A DNA stretch of 64,000 nt. Source: Ogataea parapolymorpha DL-1. Its lineage: Eukaryota; Ascomycota; Pichiomycetes; Pichiales; Pichiaceae. This document shows, one piece after another, positions 47,905-56,867 of this stretch; within the stretch, counting starts at the first letter, position 1; every line of letters starts with the position of its first letter. Location: NCBI RefSeq assembly GCF_000187245.1, contig NC_027861.1, positions 1 to 64,000 of the forward strand, written 5' to 3'. A program made the position numbers and the translations under genes. The notes beneath the pieces are model-generated. The model did no database searches, was not told the origin of the DNA, and was given only the letters and a program-made list of their open reading frames with translations.

Positions 47905-49407
47905 ATGCCTGCTCCTCTGGGGAATATCCCCGATCTGAAAATTGATGAGACAGCAGAGGCGGCTGTTGAGGAGCCTGTGTCTGAACTATACTCACACCCT
48001 AATGGCTCAAACTCGTCGTTCACACACTCAAATGCGTATCGCTACTCCCGATCGCGCTCTCCCAAACGTGTCTCGTCACCAATAAGAAAAGGGTCTCCAA
48101 CGCGTCAGCAACCCTTCAGATTTGGATCCATCACAATGAATAACTCCAGCGAAAACCTTTCTTTGAAGCCCGGAAGTACAGTCCCCATGAACGGCCCAAG
48201 AGCTTCATATCGACGTGGTCACAGATACAAGCATTCCTCCGTGTCGATGAACATGTTTCAAGAGCCGCCCAAACGTACGTCGGTGCCAATTCCTCAGCAA
48301 TACCCTCTTCCAACTTACAAAGAAGTGGTCGCAACCCTGAGCTTACAAGATAAACTTAAGCTTGCATACTGTGGTTTCCTAATTTTGCTCAGCCTGGCAA
48401 CCTATTTAATAGGCTTCAGGTTCGGTAATCTTTGTCTGTCAACGCTTTCGCATCTCGTCTTTTATCACTCCATTGGCAACTTGATTACTGTGATCGTGCA
48501 GGTCATGACCAACTTCCCAATATGGAACGACTCGTCGCTGAAGTATCCATTTGGACTGGGCAGAATAGAGGTGCTGGCCGGATTTGGGCTGTCAGTGTCT
48601 CTTCTCTTTGTGGGTGTTGATCTTTTTTCCCATATCTTTGAGAACGTGATGTTCACTCTCGCTCTTGGAGACCTCGATGAGGCCGCCCATGCTCACCATG
48701 TTCACGGCGAAAAAGGACATCTCAACCTGGTGTTCTACGAGTGCTACCTGTTAACGATCTGTTTTGTGACATTACTGTCACCTCGTATCATTTCAAGAAC
48801 GAAGAAACCGGCTGAGCCAGTCATTTTGCGCCCCAAAAGAGTAAATTCCATCACTTTACAAGAAGAGCCGGTGGTCAATATTAAGTCGCAGATTAAAAAG
48901 ACCCAAAACCAACTCTCCAATTATACAAGCATTCTGTCAATTGGCTACGCAGTCTACGCCATGATGTACCCCTTTGTTGCGCATATAGAGCTGGTGACGG
49001 CTGTAAACGAAATGTCGAGCCTGATCTTGGCCTTCACGGTGCTATTTCTGGCATGGAGGCTAATATCTCGCCTCTCGGGAATTCTTTTGCTGCGCAACCC
49101 CCGCACCGACATTGAGCCTCGCATTGTCCAGAACATACAGTCATTGGAAGTGTACAAATCATCATACAAAATCGGACGGCTAAAGATTTCCAAGGTTAAC
49201 CACAAAATATATGTGGTTATTCTCAGCATGCGCATGGCTGGGGCCTCGGACGACGACGAGTCAAAAATGAGATTTTACGCTTCTCGTATTATCCGCAGCA
49301 TTATGTGCCAAGATGAGGCAGCAGAGGTCGATCTGGACGCTGAGTTCGACTACATGGACCAATCTGGCGAGCAATTCGAAATCACCATCGATATCCAACG
49401 GGTGTAG
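47905..49407 (+). CDS. ZRG17: cation diffusion facilitator, Zrg17-like
   Basis: A 500-residue CDF-family protein with a long Ser/Arg-rich cytosolic N-terminus (SPKRVSSPIRKGSP, then RRGHRYKHSSVSMN) and about six membrane segments from residue 155 on. Zrg17 pairs with Msc2 to bring zinc into the ER. LKYPFGLGRIEVLAGF matches the family loop. The zinc-binding HxxxD pairs of active CDF subunits are not obvious in the membrane part, as known for Zrg17, the structural partner. The open frame starts 66 codons upstream inside HUB1 antisense; the ATG at 47905 is chosen. Confidence 0.75.
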   Translation: MPAPLGNIPDLKIDETAEAAVEEPVSELYSHPNGSNSSFTHSNAYRYSRSRSPKRVSSPIRKGSPTRQQPFRFGSITMNNSSENLSLKPGSTVPMNGPRASYRRGHRYKHSSVSMNMFQEPPKRTSVPIPQQYPLPTYKEVVATLSLQDKLKLAYCGFLILLSLATYLIGFRFGNLCLSTLSHLVFYHSIGNLITVIVQVMTNFPIWNDSSLKYPFGLGRIEVLAGFGLSVSLLFVGVDLFSHIFENVMFTLALGDLDEAAHAHHVHGEKGHLNLVFYECYLLTICFVTLLSPRIISRTKKPAEPVILRPKRVNSITLQEEPVVNIKSQIKKTQNQLSNYTSILSIGYAVYAMMYPFVAHIELVTAVNEMSSLILAFTVLFLAWRLISRLSGILLLRNPRTDIEPRIVQNIQSLEVYKSSYKIGRLKISKVNHKIYVVILSMRMAGASDDDESKMRFYASRIIRSIMCQDEAAEVDLDAEFDYMDQSGEQFEITIDIQRV

Positions 49408-49491
49408 TTACCACACCCGTACACCGCATCCCCATTTTGTGGACGTATCACTAATCCCCACGAACTTAACTAGTTACATAAACGTTATAAT

Positions 49492-50253
49492 ATGGACGAT
49501 TCAGACACTTCCACTTCTATCAACTCACTGGCATCCGATTTGTCGCCTGGGAAAGACAAAAGAAAATGGAGGGTCGCTCCACATAAGAGCGTGGACGAGG
49601 TGATCGATTTTTTCCAAAAACCGGTGCAACCATTCTCCCACGAAGAGAAAAACGACACGCAGCCGGAGCCGGAACCCTCCATTTCCCTCAACTTTATCCA
49701 GCTGTTCAACGACGTGCTCCTTCTGGTAACGAGGCTGATCGACGTGCTCGTTCCACAGAACAGCACGTACCGGAGTCTGATCTTTCTGTAAGTGCTCATA
49801 ACCCCATAAAAGAGGGATCTCTAACACTCTAGGAATACCCTCAATTTTCTTGAACAAGTTAGGAATAACGTATCTGGCTGGTGGAAACAGGTGCTTCTAT
49901 TCTACAAATCTAATTCGTATTTGGTCAACATCTCAGTGACCATCTTTGTGCTCAGCATCATCCCCCCGGTTCTAATATTCATTCTGCTAATGGCCGTCTA
50001 CACCTCATTTATTGGCTTTTTATTCACCACCGGGTTCACCATTCTTGCAATTGCGGCAGGAATTGGTTTCCTGCCCGTTTTCATCATCAGCTTGTCCGTC
50101 ATTGTGTCTGTGACCGCGGCTGTCAGCCTTGCATATATGGCAGTCGGTGCTGCCATTACTTTGTTCTCCAATACGCTACCAACGCGAGAATGGTTGAGTG
50201 CCATCGCCGACACCCTCCCTCCATCGGTTGGCATTGCTGAAAAGAAAACTTGA
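49492..50253 (+). CDS. promethin/LDAF1-like lipid-droplet protein, two exons
   Basis: Exons 49492-49787 and 49833-50253 give 238 residues. Residues about 1-90 are hydrophilic; VDEVIDFFQKP and SISLNFIQLFNDVLLLVTRL precede an amphipathic stretch. About residues 128-215 are almost continuously hydrophobic with paired membrane hairpins (VLSIIPPVLIFILLM, then small-residue-rich AIAAGIGFLP and AVSLAYMAVGAAITL), the layout of promethin, the seipin partner. In Saccharomyces the related Ldo45 is also made by splicing two exons. C-terminal tail IAEKKT. I infer membership from layout, not from a search. Confidence 0.62.
49788..49832 (+). other. 45-nt intron in promethin-like gene
   Basis: Donor GTAAGT, branch TCTAAC and acceptor ACTCTAG are present. 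It is phase 2; reading on gives an immediate TAA after exon 1. Joining gives YRSLIFLNTLNFLEQV, an uninterrupted amphipathic run leading to the membrane domain. Confidence 0.88.
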
Positions 50254-50255
50254 AA

Positions 50256-50987
50256 CTAGCGGCCCTTGAGTTCAGCCAACGCGCGTCTCATCTCCACATA
50301 GGCCAAATGCATTTTACCCACAAAATGGTCCGCAAGTCGGCGATCGTTATCGAGGCGAGAGAGATAGGCACCGCACTGCTCACAAACCTGCAATTTCTGC
50401 TGTGCCGATTGGTTGATGTTCTCCACCATTTCGGTGTATTGCGTGGCAACAGCATCTCGATTTCGTATCACTTTTTCTAGCTCTTTATTCCAATCCAAAG
50501 CCATTTCCAATTCTCCCTTTTCCACCAGTAACGTTATCTCCTGGAGCATCAGGCTCACCTGTTCGTCTAGTTTATCCAGCTCCTGTGTCACGCTCGAAAT
50601 TTTCTCCCTTTCCTCTACAGAGAGCTCCAGTCTCTTTTCTGCAATTCTAATTTTTCTATTACACTCATTGATCACTCCTTCGAGATCGCGCATGTAATCC
50701 AGTTTGTAATTGTCGTTGGGCATTCGCACCCCATTTTTCACACAGGTCTCGTATAATATTTTGAGTTTTTCCTGGTGTATTTTTGGGCACTTGCCACGGT
50801 CCTCCTTGGTGCCTTGGAACAAGTCGTACGGGCATTTTCCTACAAGGAAGCTCTTGCACACTTTTGGAGAGTCCAGCACAGAAGGATCTGTTGATTGAAC
50901 TCTTCGCACGTCGTAATCTCGTGGTAGTTTCACTAGAGCATCTCGACCCATGAGCTGCTCAAGCAGCTTTCGCTGTTCGTACGCCAT
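50256..50987 (-). CDS. LUC7: U1 snRNP protein Luc7
   Basis: A 243-residue U1 snRNP component that stabilises the U1 snRNA / 5' splice site helix. The first zinc finger is in VCKSFLVGKCPYDLFQGTKEDRGKCPKIH (CCCH), a coiled coil fills about residues 105-190, and the second finger is VCEQCGAYLSRLDNDRRLADHFVGKMHLAY (CCHH). Length is near the 261 residues of yeast Luc7. It lacks the RS tail of metazoan LUC7L, as in yeasts. Stops of LUC7 and its convergent neighbour are 2 bases apart; its start is only 35 bases from that of IMP1. Confidence 0.95.
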   Translation of the reverse strand: MAYEQRKLLEQLMGRDALVKLPRDYDVRRVQSTDPSVLDSPKVCKSFLVGKCPYDLFQGTKEDRGKCPKIHQEKLKILYETCVKNGVRMPNDNYKLDYMRDLEGVINECNRKIRIAEKRLELSVEEREKISSVTQELDKLDEQVSLMLQEITLLVEKGELEMALDWNKELEKVIRNRDAVATQYTEMVENINQSAQQKLQVCEQCGAYLSRLDNDRRLADHFVGKMHLAYVEMRRALAELKGR

Positions 50988-51022
50988 TAATTTAATATAT
51001 AAAAAAATAATTTATTGCATTG

Positions 51023-51589
51023 ATGAATAATCTGTACTCAGCAGGCAGAGTCCTGTCCTACACTATAAGGACAGTCGCCCTGTTGCACATATTCTCTTCG
51101 AATGTTTTCGAAGTAAGTGATACTACGGGTGAGAGCATGTTGCCGACGCTGGCTGTTGTCAATGATAGTGCTGTGGTAGACAAGCGATACAAATACGGCA
51201 GAAATGTAAAAATGGGGGACCTGATCGTGGCACGCAAGCCCACGGAGCCTTCAAGTTTGGTGACGAAACGAATAACTGGGATGCCAGGAGATATTATCCT
51301 CATTGACCCGTCCAAAAATTCGCTCCAAAGATTAAACCAGGAGAACCTTGACATGCAGGAGATAACTCCTCTGGACAACAGCAGCTATGACAACTACGTG
51401 ATTGTTCCCAAAGGCCATGTCTGGGTGACAGGTGACAACCTTAACGCTTCTCTGGATTCAAGAACCTACTCCGTTGTTCCGCTCGCTATGATTGAAGGGA
51501 AACTGGTCTACGCTTGGTATTTAACGGGGATGCTCTCTATGTTTACCAATTCACCTAGAAAACTGGCCAATACTTTTGTGGAGGAGTGA
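51023..51589 (+). CDS. IMP1: mitochondrial inner-membrane protease subunit 1
   Basis: A 188-residue S26 signal peptidase of the intermembrane space that clips sorting signals from proteins such as Cox2 and cytochrome b2. The catalytic serine is Ser38 in GESMLPTL and the lysine is Lys82 in VTKRITGMPGD; VPKGHVWVTGDN and NASLDSRTY are the other family boxes. A single N-terminal membrane segment precedes the serine. The frame opens at a TTG one codon earlier; the ATG at 51023 is chosen. Length matches yeast Imp1 (190). Confidence 0.93.
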   Translation: MNNLYSAGRVLSYTIRTVALLHIFSSNVFEVSDTTGESMLPTLAVVNDSAVVDKRYKYGRNVKMGDLIVARKPTEPSSLVTKRITGMPGDIILIDPSKNSLQRLNQENLDMQEITPLDNSSYDNYVIVPKGHVWVTGDNLNASLDSRTYSVVPLAMIEGKLVYAWYLTGMLSMFTNSPRKLANTFVEE

Positions 51590-51602
51590 TGGCAGCATTC
51601 AA

Positions 51603-52379
51603 TCATCTTTTGCCTGCTTGGCGAAGCTGATGCAGCTCTCTCAGGACTTTGGAACCAACATAGACACCCACAGGAGCCACTATCAAAGTTCTGTAGATGG
51701 TAGTAAAAATTGATGCGCTTAAGAAGTAGTGGATGAAGATGTTTTCAAGCAATGCCAAACACACGAAAAACTGGATAGTGTATCCGCAAGGCAGTTTGCC
51801 AATGTTGTCAAAATTCACCGCATCAAGCCGGTTCCATGTGATGAACAGCGCCGCCAGCAAAGCAACGACACCACCGATGAAAAATATAGAGATGATTGGG
51901 TTGACGTATTTTTGAGGGCTCTTGAACTGGTGTATTATTTCTGGTTTTCTGCCAAAGCGCTCAGGCTTGGAACTCGAGCGTAGATTCGAGTGTATTTGTC
52001 CAACTTTACGGAATAGATTATATTCCTTAACGTTATCTCCAATCAAAACGCTAACATCGATTTGGGGACTTTGTTTAATATACTTGGACAGTTTGCTCAC
52101 TGGGATATCCAGCTTAGCCTGGGAATCTTTGATTTTTGGGTAGTAGTATGAGTCAACATCACCAGCTGTCAATAGGATGCTCACTTGCTGGGGAGGGCTT
52201 TTCAGCTTCTCACCCTTGTCTAGAATATCAAACTGAATTTCGATGGATTTACTAGTAGATTCTAAGCCAATTGGGAAACCATCAAATGAGACGGCCGCAC
52301 CATCAATACTGAGGAAGCCATTTGCAAGATCCAAGGTCCAGACAGGGACACATAATAACAAAAACGCTAAGGACAGCAT
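51603..52379 (-). CDS. SWP1: oligosaccharyltransferase subunit Swp1 (ribophorin II)
   Basis: A 258-residue ER membrane protein: cleavable signal peptide (MLSLAFLLLCVPVWTLDLANG), a beta-sandwich lumenal part to about residue 150, and three C-terminal membrane segments (ISIFFIGGVVALLAALFITWNRL and two more). It is a non-catalytic subunit of the OST complex with Wbp1 and Ost1 for N-glycosylation. The FKSPQKYVNPIIS linker before the first segment is family typical. Length is near yeast Swp1 (286). Confidence 0.9.
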   Translation of the reverse strand: MLSLAFLLLCVPVWTLDLANGFLSIDGAAVSFDGFPIGLESTSKSIEIQFDILDKGEKLKSPPQQVSILLTAGDVDSYYYPKIKDSQAKLDIPVSKLSKYIKQSPQIDVSVLIGDNVKEYNLFRKVGQIHSNLRSSSKPERFGRKPEIIHQFKSPQKYVNPIISIFFIGGVVALLAALFITWNRLDAVNFDNIGKLPCGYTIQFFVCLALLENIFIHYFLSASIFTTIYRTLIVAPVGVYVGSKVLRELHQLRQAGKR

Positions 52380-52481
52380 GCTAATAATGAGAATGTTTTT
52401 CAGCTCGTAAGTTCAAAGAGCGTGCACGACAAGGCATTCACACTGTCCATATGCGATATTCTTGTCGCTTAGGACAGTATC

Positions 52482-52554
52482 GCCCGAGTAGCGTAATGGT
52501 TAACGCGTTTGACTTCTAATCAAAAGATTCCGGGTTCGACTCCCGGCTTGGGTG
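52482..52554 (+). tRNA. tRNA-Arg (anticodon UCU)
   Basis: A 73-nt intronless cloverleaf: 7-bp acceptor (two G-U pairs), 4-bp D stem GCGT/ACGC, 5-bp anticodon stem TTTGA/TCAAA around loop CTTCTAA (anticodon TCT), 5-bp T stem CCGGG/CCCGG, discriminator G. The A box TAGCGTAATGG is at 52489-52499 and the B box GGTTCGACTCC at 52533-52543. It reads AGA, the favoured arginine codon of the highly expressed genes here. CCA is not encoded. Confidence 0.96.
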
Positions 52555-52559
52555 CTAAA

Positions 52560-52573
52560 TTTTTAGTTTTTTT
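52560..52573 (+). terminator. Pol III terminator of tRNA-Arg
   Basis: A T5 run starts 6 bases after the tRNA, and a second T7 run follows at 52567-52573. Such T runs end Pol III transcription in yeasts. Confidence 0.75.
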
Positions 52574-52641
52574 GCAATATAGCTAGCTCACTTTGAGGTG
52601 TACTTTATTAACGTATGCTATTTCTTAGGTTTTACCAAATG

Positions 52642-54906
52642 CTATTTCCCTTTTCTCGCCCTTTGCGTGTGGTAGGTTCTTCCAGCAAACTTGATCGAGG
52701 TCTTAGGGTTAGAAACAAAAACAGCTCGATCCTCATCAGGGTCGGAGGCTTTACCAATAGTTACTGGCTCCTCAGAGGTCTCTGCAACCGTCACCCCGGA
52801 CTGATGGTCCAGGCCTGTCCGTTTTCCCTTCCTGTCCCTTCGTTTTTCCTCAGAAAACTCAATCACCTCCTTCACAGACCCATTGTCCTCCAAAATCATG
52901 GACACCTTCTGGTCCTGTAATTTATCGCTAGACTTGGTGCAGGATGTAACACTATTTTCATTTTTCGGTTGTTTGCTCGGCGAATCGTCCACCTCTTCGT
53001 CTTGAATCTCGGTGACTGGGGAGGATTGCGGTGACTGAGTTTTAGTCTCTGCTTCTGGGTCCTCAGACGACAACGATATATTTCGTTGCTGAGATGACTC
53101 CACCCACGCAGACTGCTGCTCTGTATCGGGAGCCATTTCATTCGAAATTTCATCAACTATCATGACCTCGTCATCTGGAAGTTCATCGGCACTATGCTCT
53201 TCGGCCCCTGCCGAAGGTTCCCTGATCCCTTTGGCTCGTAGTGTTCCGTAGGTTTCGGTACCAATGGCAGAGCTGTCGCCACCATTGGCTTCGACTTGCT
53301 CTTTGAGTAGCTTAAGCAGAACCTCGCGTAGCTGCATCCTAATAACTTTGCGTTCCTCATCATCAAAAAGCTTGGTGGAAAGTGAAGTAGTGGACTTTTT
53401 GCGGCGGTGCTCTGTAAGGATCTTAGCCTTGAACTCCTCTGGGCTGTCAAAGAATTTCTTGCAATTATAGATAACATGCAGTCCACAGTCATTGAAATTC
53501 TTTTGCTGCGGAATATTGCAACTGTACTTGCGAATCTGCCCTATCGGGATATCTAAATGGTACTTGTCTTTGGCATACTCCACCAAAAAACTTTTTATTG
53601 GTACTGCGATGTTGGGATGCGCTTTCTGGAGAGAGTCCAGAACAAAAATGCTTGCTAACGGTTTTTTCTTATTGATCAACAGCCCATCCATAGGCTCTGG
53701 CTCATTGGTTTCGTTGTATCTGCGAAGACGCGGTAGGTTTGTAATGACAACAAAAAACCAGTGCAAATCTGTCATTATTGGAATCACAATGTAATCATTA
53801 TCAAACAAACTGTCATTTGACTTGAACCACGTCCTGACGTTTGAGTAGTAGTCGTTATCGGGACTGCACATTGTCAATTTGGTATAGAAAAAAGAGTTGA
53901 ACAGCTCGACTCGCGCACTGCCCAGGGAGCCTGCTTCTCGTGCCTGCTGCAAATTGTACTGTAGGAAAAAATCCACAATCGAGTCATTCACCCAATTGCC
54001 GTTGTATAGCGAGTTGAAGTCTTTGTTAGACACGATGATAGACTTCTTGGACGCAAACCTGTATTTTAGGGGTGGATCAAACACAATCTGCTCGTCGCGC
54101 GAGATGTCTTCGTCCTGGATTTCGGCATGATACTCGAACGGATCTTCTATGCTGTCTGTCAGGGATAAACGCAATGAACGTGTACGAGTCGTGTTGATGA
54201 TATTTCCTGGCTCCAGGTCAGAACTGAAAGTTTTCGCTGGTCCGTAAAAGTTCGCGGGAGGAGTCACCGGAAGCTGTGTTTGATGGTTGCTGCCAATTTT
54301 GGATTCTCGACCTGACTCGCTTTTCAAATAGTAATTGTTCATGTCCGATGCTGTGAGATAGTTGCATACCAGCTGATCCTCAAAATTTCGCACGAGCTTG
54401 TTGTACGGCTCCTCGTCGCTCAGACTGAGGAACACCCATAATTTGTCTATCCGTACGCTCTCGTTACGAAGCGTTCCTGTGATGCTTGATTTGAGGGTCA
54501 CGACAAAATGGTATGAGCTGTCTGGGTTCGAGCATATATCCACAAACCTGATATCCGGAAACGGCACGGATACATACACATCATTGGTGTGTTGCAGACT
54601 GTATATAGTCAGACGGTGATTTTGGCAGTTTAGCCAGATGTGCTCGGACACAGTGCTGGGTGATTTTGCGGCAGATTTGAAAAGCTTCACGCGTCGCACT
54701 GCCAGATGCACTCCCTCATCTTCCTTTTCTGGCACAGGCTGTTCCCCAGTGTCTATATCTATGCTGCGTGGTATGGCGATCTTTGTAGCGGGCTGTTTCT
54801 GCAGATTGTCCGAGGGCCTGAGCTGTCTGAGCTTTTTGCTTCTAAATCGCAGATTGTTCAGAGATGCAAATGCCTTCCGCTTGTACGGAGGGTCCTTATT
54901 AAACAT
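52642..54906 (-). CDS. ULP2: SUMO protease Ulp2
   Basis: A 754-residue cysteine protease of the Ulp2/SENP6-7 branch that trims poly-SUMO chains in the nucleus. The catalytic His is in DLHWFFVVI near residue 382, Asp in FVLDSL near 423, Gln in IPQQKNFNDCG and Cys near 474. The N-terminal 270 residues are basic and Ser-rich; the C-terminal 270 residues are disordered and acidic with SUMO-interacting-type runs such as VMIVDE. The open frame extends to 55008, but the ATG at 54906 is the first ATG. Divergent from TIM44. Confidence 0.93.
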   Translation of the reverse strand: MFNKDPPYKRKAFASLNNLRFRSKKLRQLRPSDNLQKQPATKIAIPRSIDIDTGEQPVPEKEDEGVHLAVRRVKLFKSAAKSPSTVSEHIWLNCQNHRLTIYSLQHTNDVYVSVPFPDIRFVDICSNPDSSYHFVVTLKSSITGTLRNESVRIDKLWVFLSLSDEEPYNKLVRNFEDQLVCNYLTASDMNNYYLKSESGRESKIGSNHQTQLPVTPPANFYGPAKTFSSDLEPGNIINTTRTRSLRLSLTDSIEDPFEYHAEIQDEDISRDEQIVFDPPLKYRFASKKSIIVSNKDFNSLYNGNWVNDSIVDFFLQYNLQQAREAGSLGSARVELFNSFFYTKLTMCSPDNDYYSNVRTWFKSNDSLFDNDYIVIPIMTDLHWFFVVITNLPRLRRYNETNEPEPMDGLLINKKKPLASIFVLDSLQKAHPNIAVPIKSFLVEYAKDKYHLDIPIGQIRKYSCNIPQQKNFNDCGLHVIYNCKKFFDSPEEFKAKILTEHRRKKSTTSLSTKLFDDEERKVIRMQLREVLLKLLKEQVEANGGDSSAIGTETYGTLRAKGIREPSAGAEEHSADELPDDEVMIVDEISNEMAPDTEQQSAWVESSQQRNISLSSEDPEAETKTQSPQSSPVTEIQDEEVDDSPSKQPKNENSVTSCTKSSDKLQDQKVSMILEDNGSVKEVIEFSEEKRRDRKGKRTGLDHQSGVTVAETSEEPVTIGKASDPDEDRAVFVSNPKTSIKFAGRTYHTQRARKGK

Positions 54907-54968
54907 CGACAGCAAAATTGCAATATTTGTGCTTTGGTCCCTTCCTTGTAATTTATTTACACTAGTAA

Positions 54969-56255
54969 ATGACAGAAGTGAAAATATCAAAAAATTTTCA
55001 GAACCCAAGGACCGTCATGTTGGCTGGACATATTGTGCAGAAGCGCGTGGCTTTGCAAGCTACAGGCCTGGGAGTCAGGGCATTTTCGATTTCTGGAGCT
55101 CGTTTATCCGGCCAGAAGTCGCCTATCCAAGTGTTCGTGGACACATTCCGCAGCGAGCTGAAAAAGAGCACCGAGCTCACTGACCAAATCAAACAGCTTA
55201 AGAGCGCTACCGACGAGATGGGAGAAAGTGAGGCTTTTAAGAAAGCCAAAGAGGCATACAACGCCGCGCAGAAATCGTCGGGAGCGTTGGCAAAGGGAGT
55301 GCACAAGACAGCCGAGGTCGTGGGAGATGTGGCACAGAAGGCATGGGAGTCGCCTGTGGGAAAGGGGGTGCGGACTACCGTTGAGAAAACCGCCGAGACT
55401 GTCGATCAAGTGATCGAGCCGATCCGGAAAACCAAGACTTACCAGGAGGTGACCAAGAGTCTCGACGAAGGCGCTTCCAAATATGGATTGTACGAGAGCA
55501 AGGAGCAGAGACGGCTTCGTCGTCTGCGCGAGCTGGAGAACAAACCAAAGGCCATTAAAAGAGACGAGGAGGCCGGCACTGCCATAGTTGCCACCAATAT
55601 CAAGTCTGAGAGCAGCATCAAAGACAAGATCAAGATCAAGCCCAACTCTGCCATTGGAAGACTGCTGGTGGTGCTGAGAGAAAAATGGGAGGAGGCAGAA
55701 AACCCACTGTTGGTGCTGATCCGGACCGTCATCGACAAGATCGGCAGCTTTTTTGCCGAAACCGAGGGTGCCAGAGTCATCAAGGCTTTCAGAGAGCTGG
55801 ACCCTAACTTTAACACAGAAAGTCTGACTAAACAGCTCAGAGAGTACATTGTGCCTGAGGTTTTAGAGGCATACATTACCGGAGAGGAGAAGGTCCTGAA
55901 AACGTGGCTCTCGGAGGCTCCGTTCAACATCATAGCTGCACAGCAGAAACAACTCAGAGATCAGGGTCTGATCTCGGATGGCCGTATTTTGGACGTGAGA
56001 GACGTCCAGATCGTGTCGTCACGTATGTTGGAGCCTAACCAGATCCCTGTTTTCGTTGTTAGCGCTAGAGTTCAGGAAGTTAATCTCTACAGAAAGGCCA
56101 AGACTGGCGAAGTGGTGGCAGGTACTGAGGAGGATATTCTGTTGTCTGCCTACGCCTTGGTGATAACGCGTGTCCCAGAGGAGATAGACAACCCAGAGAC
56201 AGAGGGATGGAAGATTCTGGAGTTTGTGAGAGGTGGATCTCGGAAATTTACCTGA
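54969..56255 (+). CDS. TIM44: mitochondrial import motor subunit Tim44
   Basis: A peripheral inner-membrane protein that anchors Ssc1 (mtHsp70) to the TIM23 channel. Visible are the basic presequence region, the helical Hsp70/channel-binding part with KAWESPVGKGVRT and QVIEPIRKTKTYQEV, DEEAGTAIVATNI, and the C-terminal Tim44 domain (AETEGARVIKAFRELDP, LREYIVPEVLEAYITG) ending EFVRGGSRKFT. The first ATG gives 428 residues; the ATG at 55017 (412 residues, MLAGHIVQKRVALQ) gives a cleaner amphipathic presequence and may be the one used. Yeast Tim44 is 431. Its partner SSC1 is at 25 kb. Confidence 0.95.
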   Translation: MTEVKISKNFQNPRTVMLAGHIVQKRVALQATGLGVRAFSISGARLSGQKSPIQVFVDTFRSELKKSTELTDQIKQLKSATDEMGESEAFKKAKEAYNAAQKSSGALAKGVHKTAEVVGDVAQKAWESPVGKGVRTTVEKTAETVDQVIEPIRKTKTYQEVTKSLDEGASKYGLYESKEQRRLRRLRELENKPKAIKRDEEAGTAIVATNIKSESSIKDKIKIKPNSAIGRLLVVLREKWEEAENPLLVLIRTVIDKIGSFFAETEGARVIKAFRELDPNFNTESLTKQLREYIVPEVLEAYITGEEKVLKTWLSEAPFNIIAAQQKQLRDQGLISDGRILDVRDVQIVSSRMLEPNQIPVFVVSARVQEVNLYRKAKTGEVVAGTEEDILLSAYALVITRVPEEIDNPETEGWKILEFVRGGSRKFT

Positions 56256-56314
56256 TGATGTACATAGAAATGCCGCGCGTTATACCGTTGGTAGCTGAAA
56301 AATATAATAATGTA

Positions 56315-56789
56315 CTAACTATGCTGGTTCTTCGGTTTCCTTCTTTTGAACGTGGGTTTAGGCTTGGGCTCTTTGAGTTCTGTGTCTGAGCCGCTGGAGA
56401 GCTCCTCGTCAATCGGTTTTTCGTTGAATCCCCACTCTTTAAGCTCTTTTTCGGACTTGGCGATCTTTTTTTCTCGGACCCCTGTAGGCACCGAGTATGT
56501 TGGCCTTTCTGGCTCATGGAGATGTTCATTCACTAATGGTGCAGCTACTGGGCTTTGTGCTCGTGTCGGGGATTTTTCTCTCGCTCTGTTGAGCTCTTTC
56601 TCGGCCTGTCGTGTAAGTTTCTCTTGCTGCTGTTGTCGTTCTCGAAACCCTTTCAACAAACGGTTCATCGCAGCCCTATGACCTGCGCTGGCCTCATGGC
56701 TTGCCCTCAAGTTCTCATCAACAAACTGCGTTAGTAGTTGCAACTGATTAACATACTTTAGAGCATGTCTTACACCAGTATCTAGCCAT
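56315..56789 (-). CDS. U1-type zinc-finger protein, predicted splicing factor, one intron
   Basis: Exons on the minus strand are 56789-56757 and 56725-56315, giving 147 residues. The first exon codes only 11 residues, MARYWCKTCSK; joined to FVDENLRASHEASAGH it forms a CX2CX11HX5H finger (C6, C9, H21, H27) of the U1-C/matrin type. After it come a Gln/Arg/Glu helix, a Ser/Pro stretch and a basic tail (KPTFKRRKPKNQ). The layout of a single N-terminal U1-type finger followed by a helical charged body is known from WBP4-like and Saf-type splicing proteins. No simple frame contains the finger, so a one-exon caller misses it. Exact orthologue unknown. Confidence 0.78.
56726..56756 (-). other. 31-nt intron in U1-type zinc-finger gene
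   Basis: Donor GTATGT, perfect branch TACTAAC and acceptor GCAG immediately after. It is phase 0 and not a multiple of three. Joining the exons completes the zinc finger. The branch A is about 5 bases from the AG, and this is the shortest intron of the window. Confidence 0.85.
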
Positions 56790-56867
56790 AGAAATATGAA
56801 AATTTAATAGCGACTCTGCAGATAGTGATACTTCTGATTCCTTTTACATAAATAATTTCTATAATGT

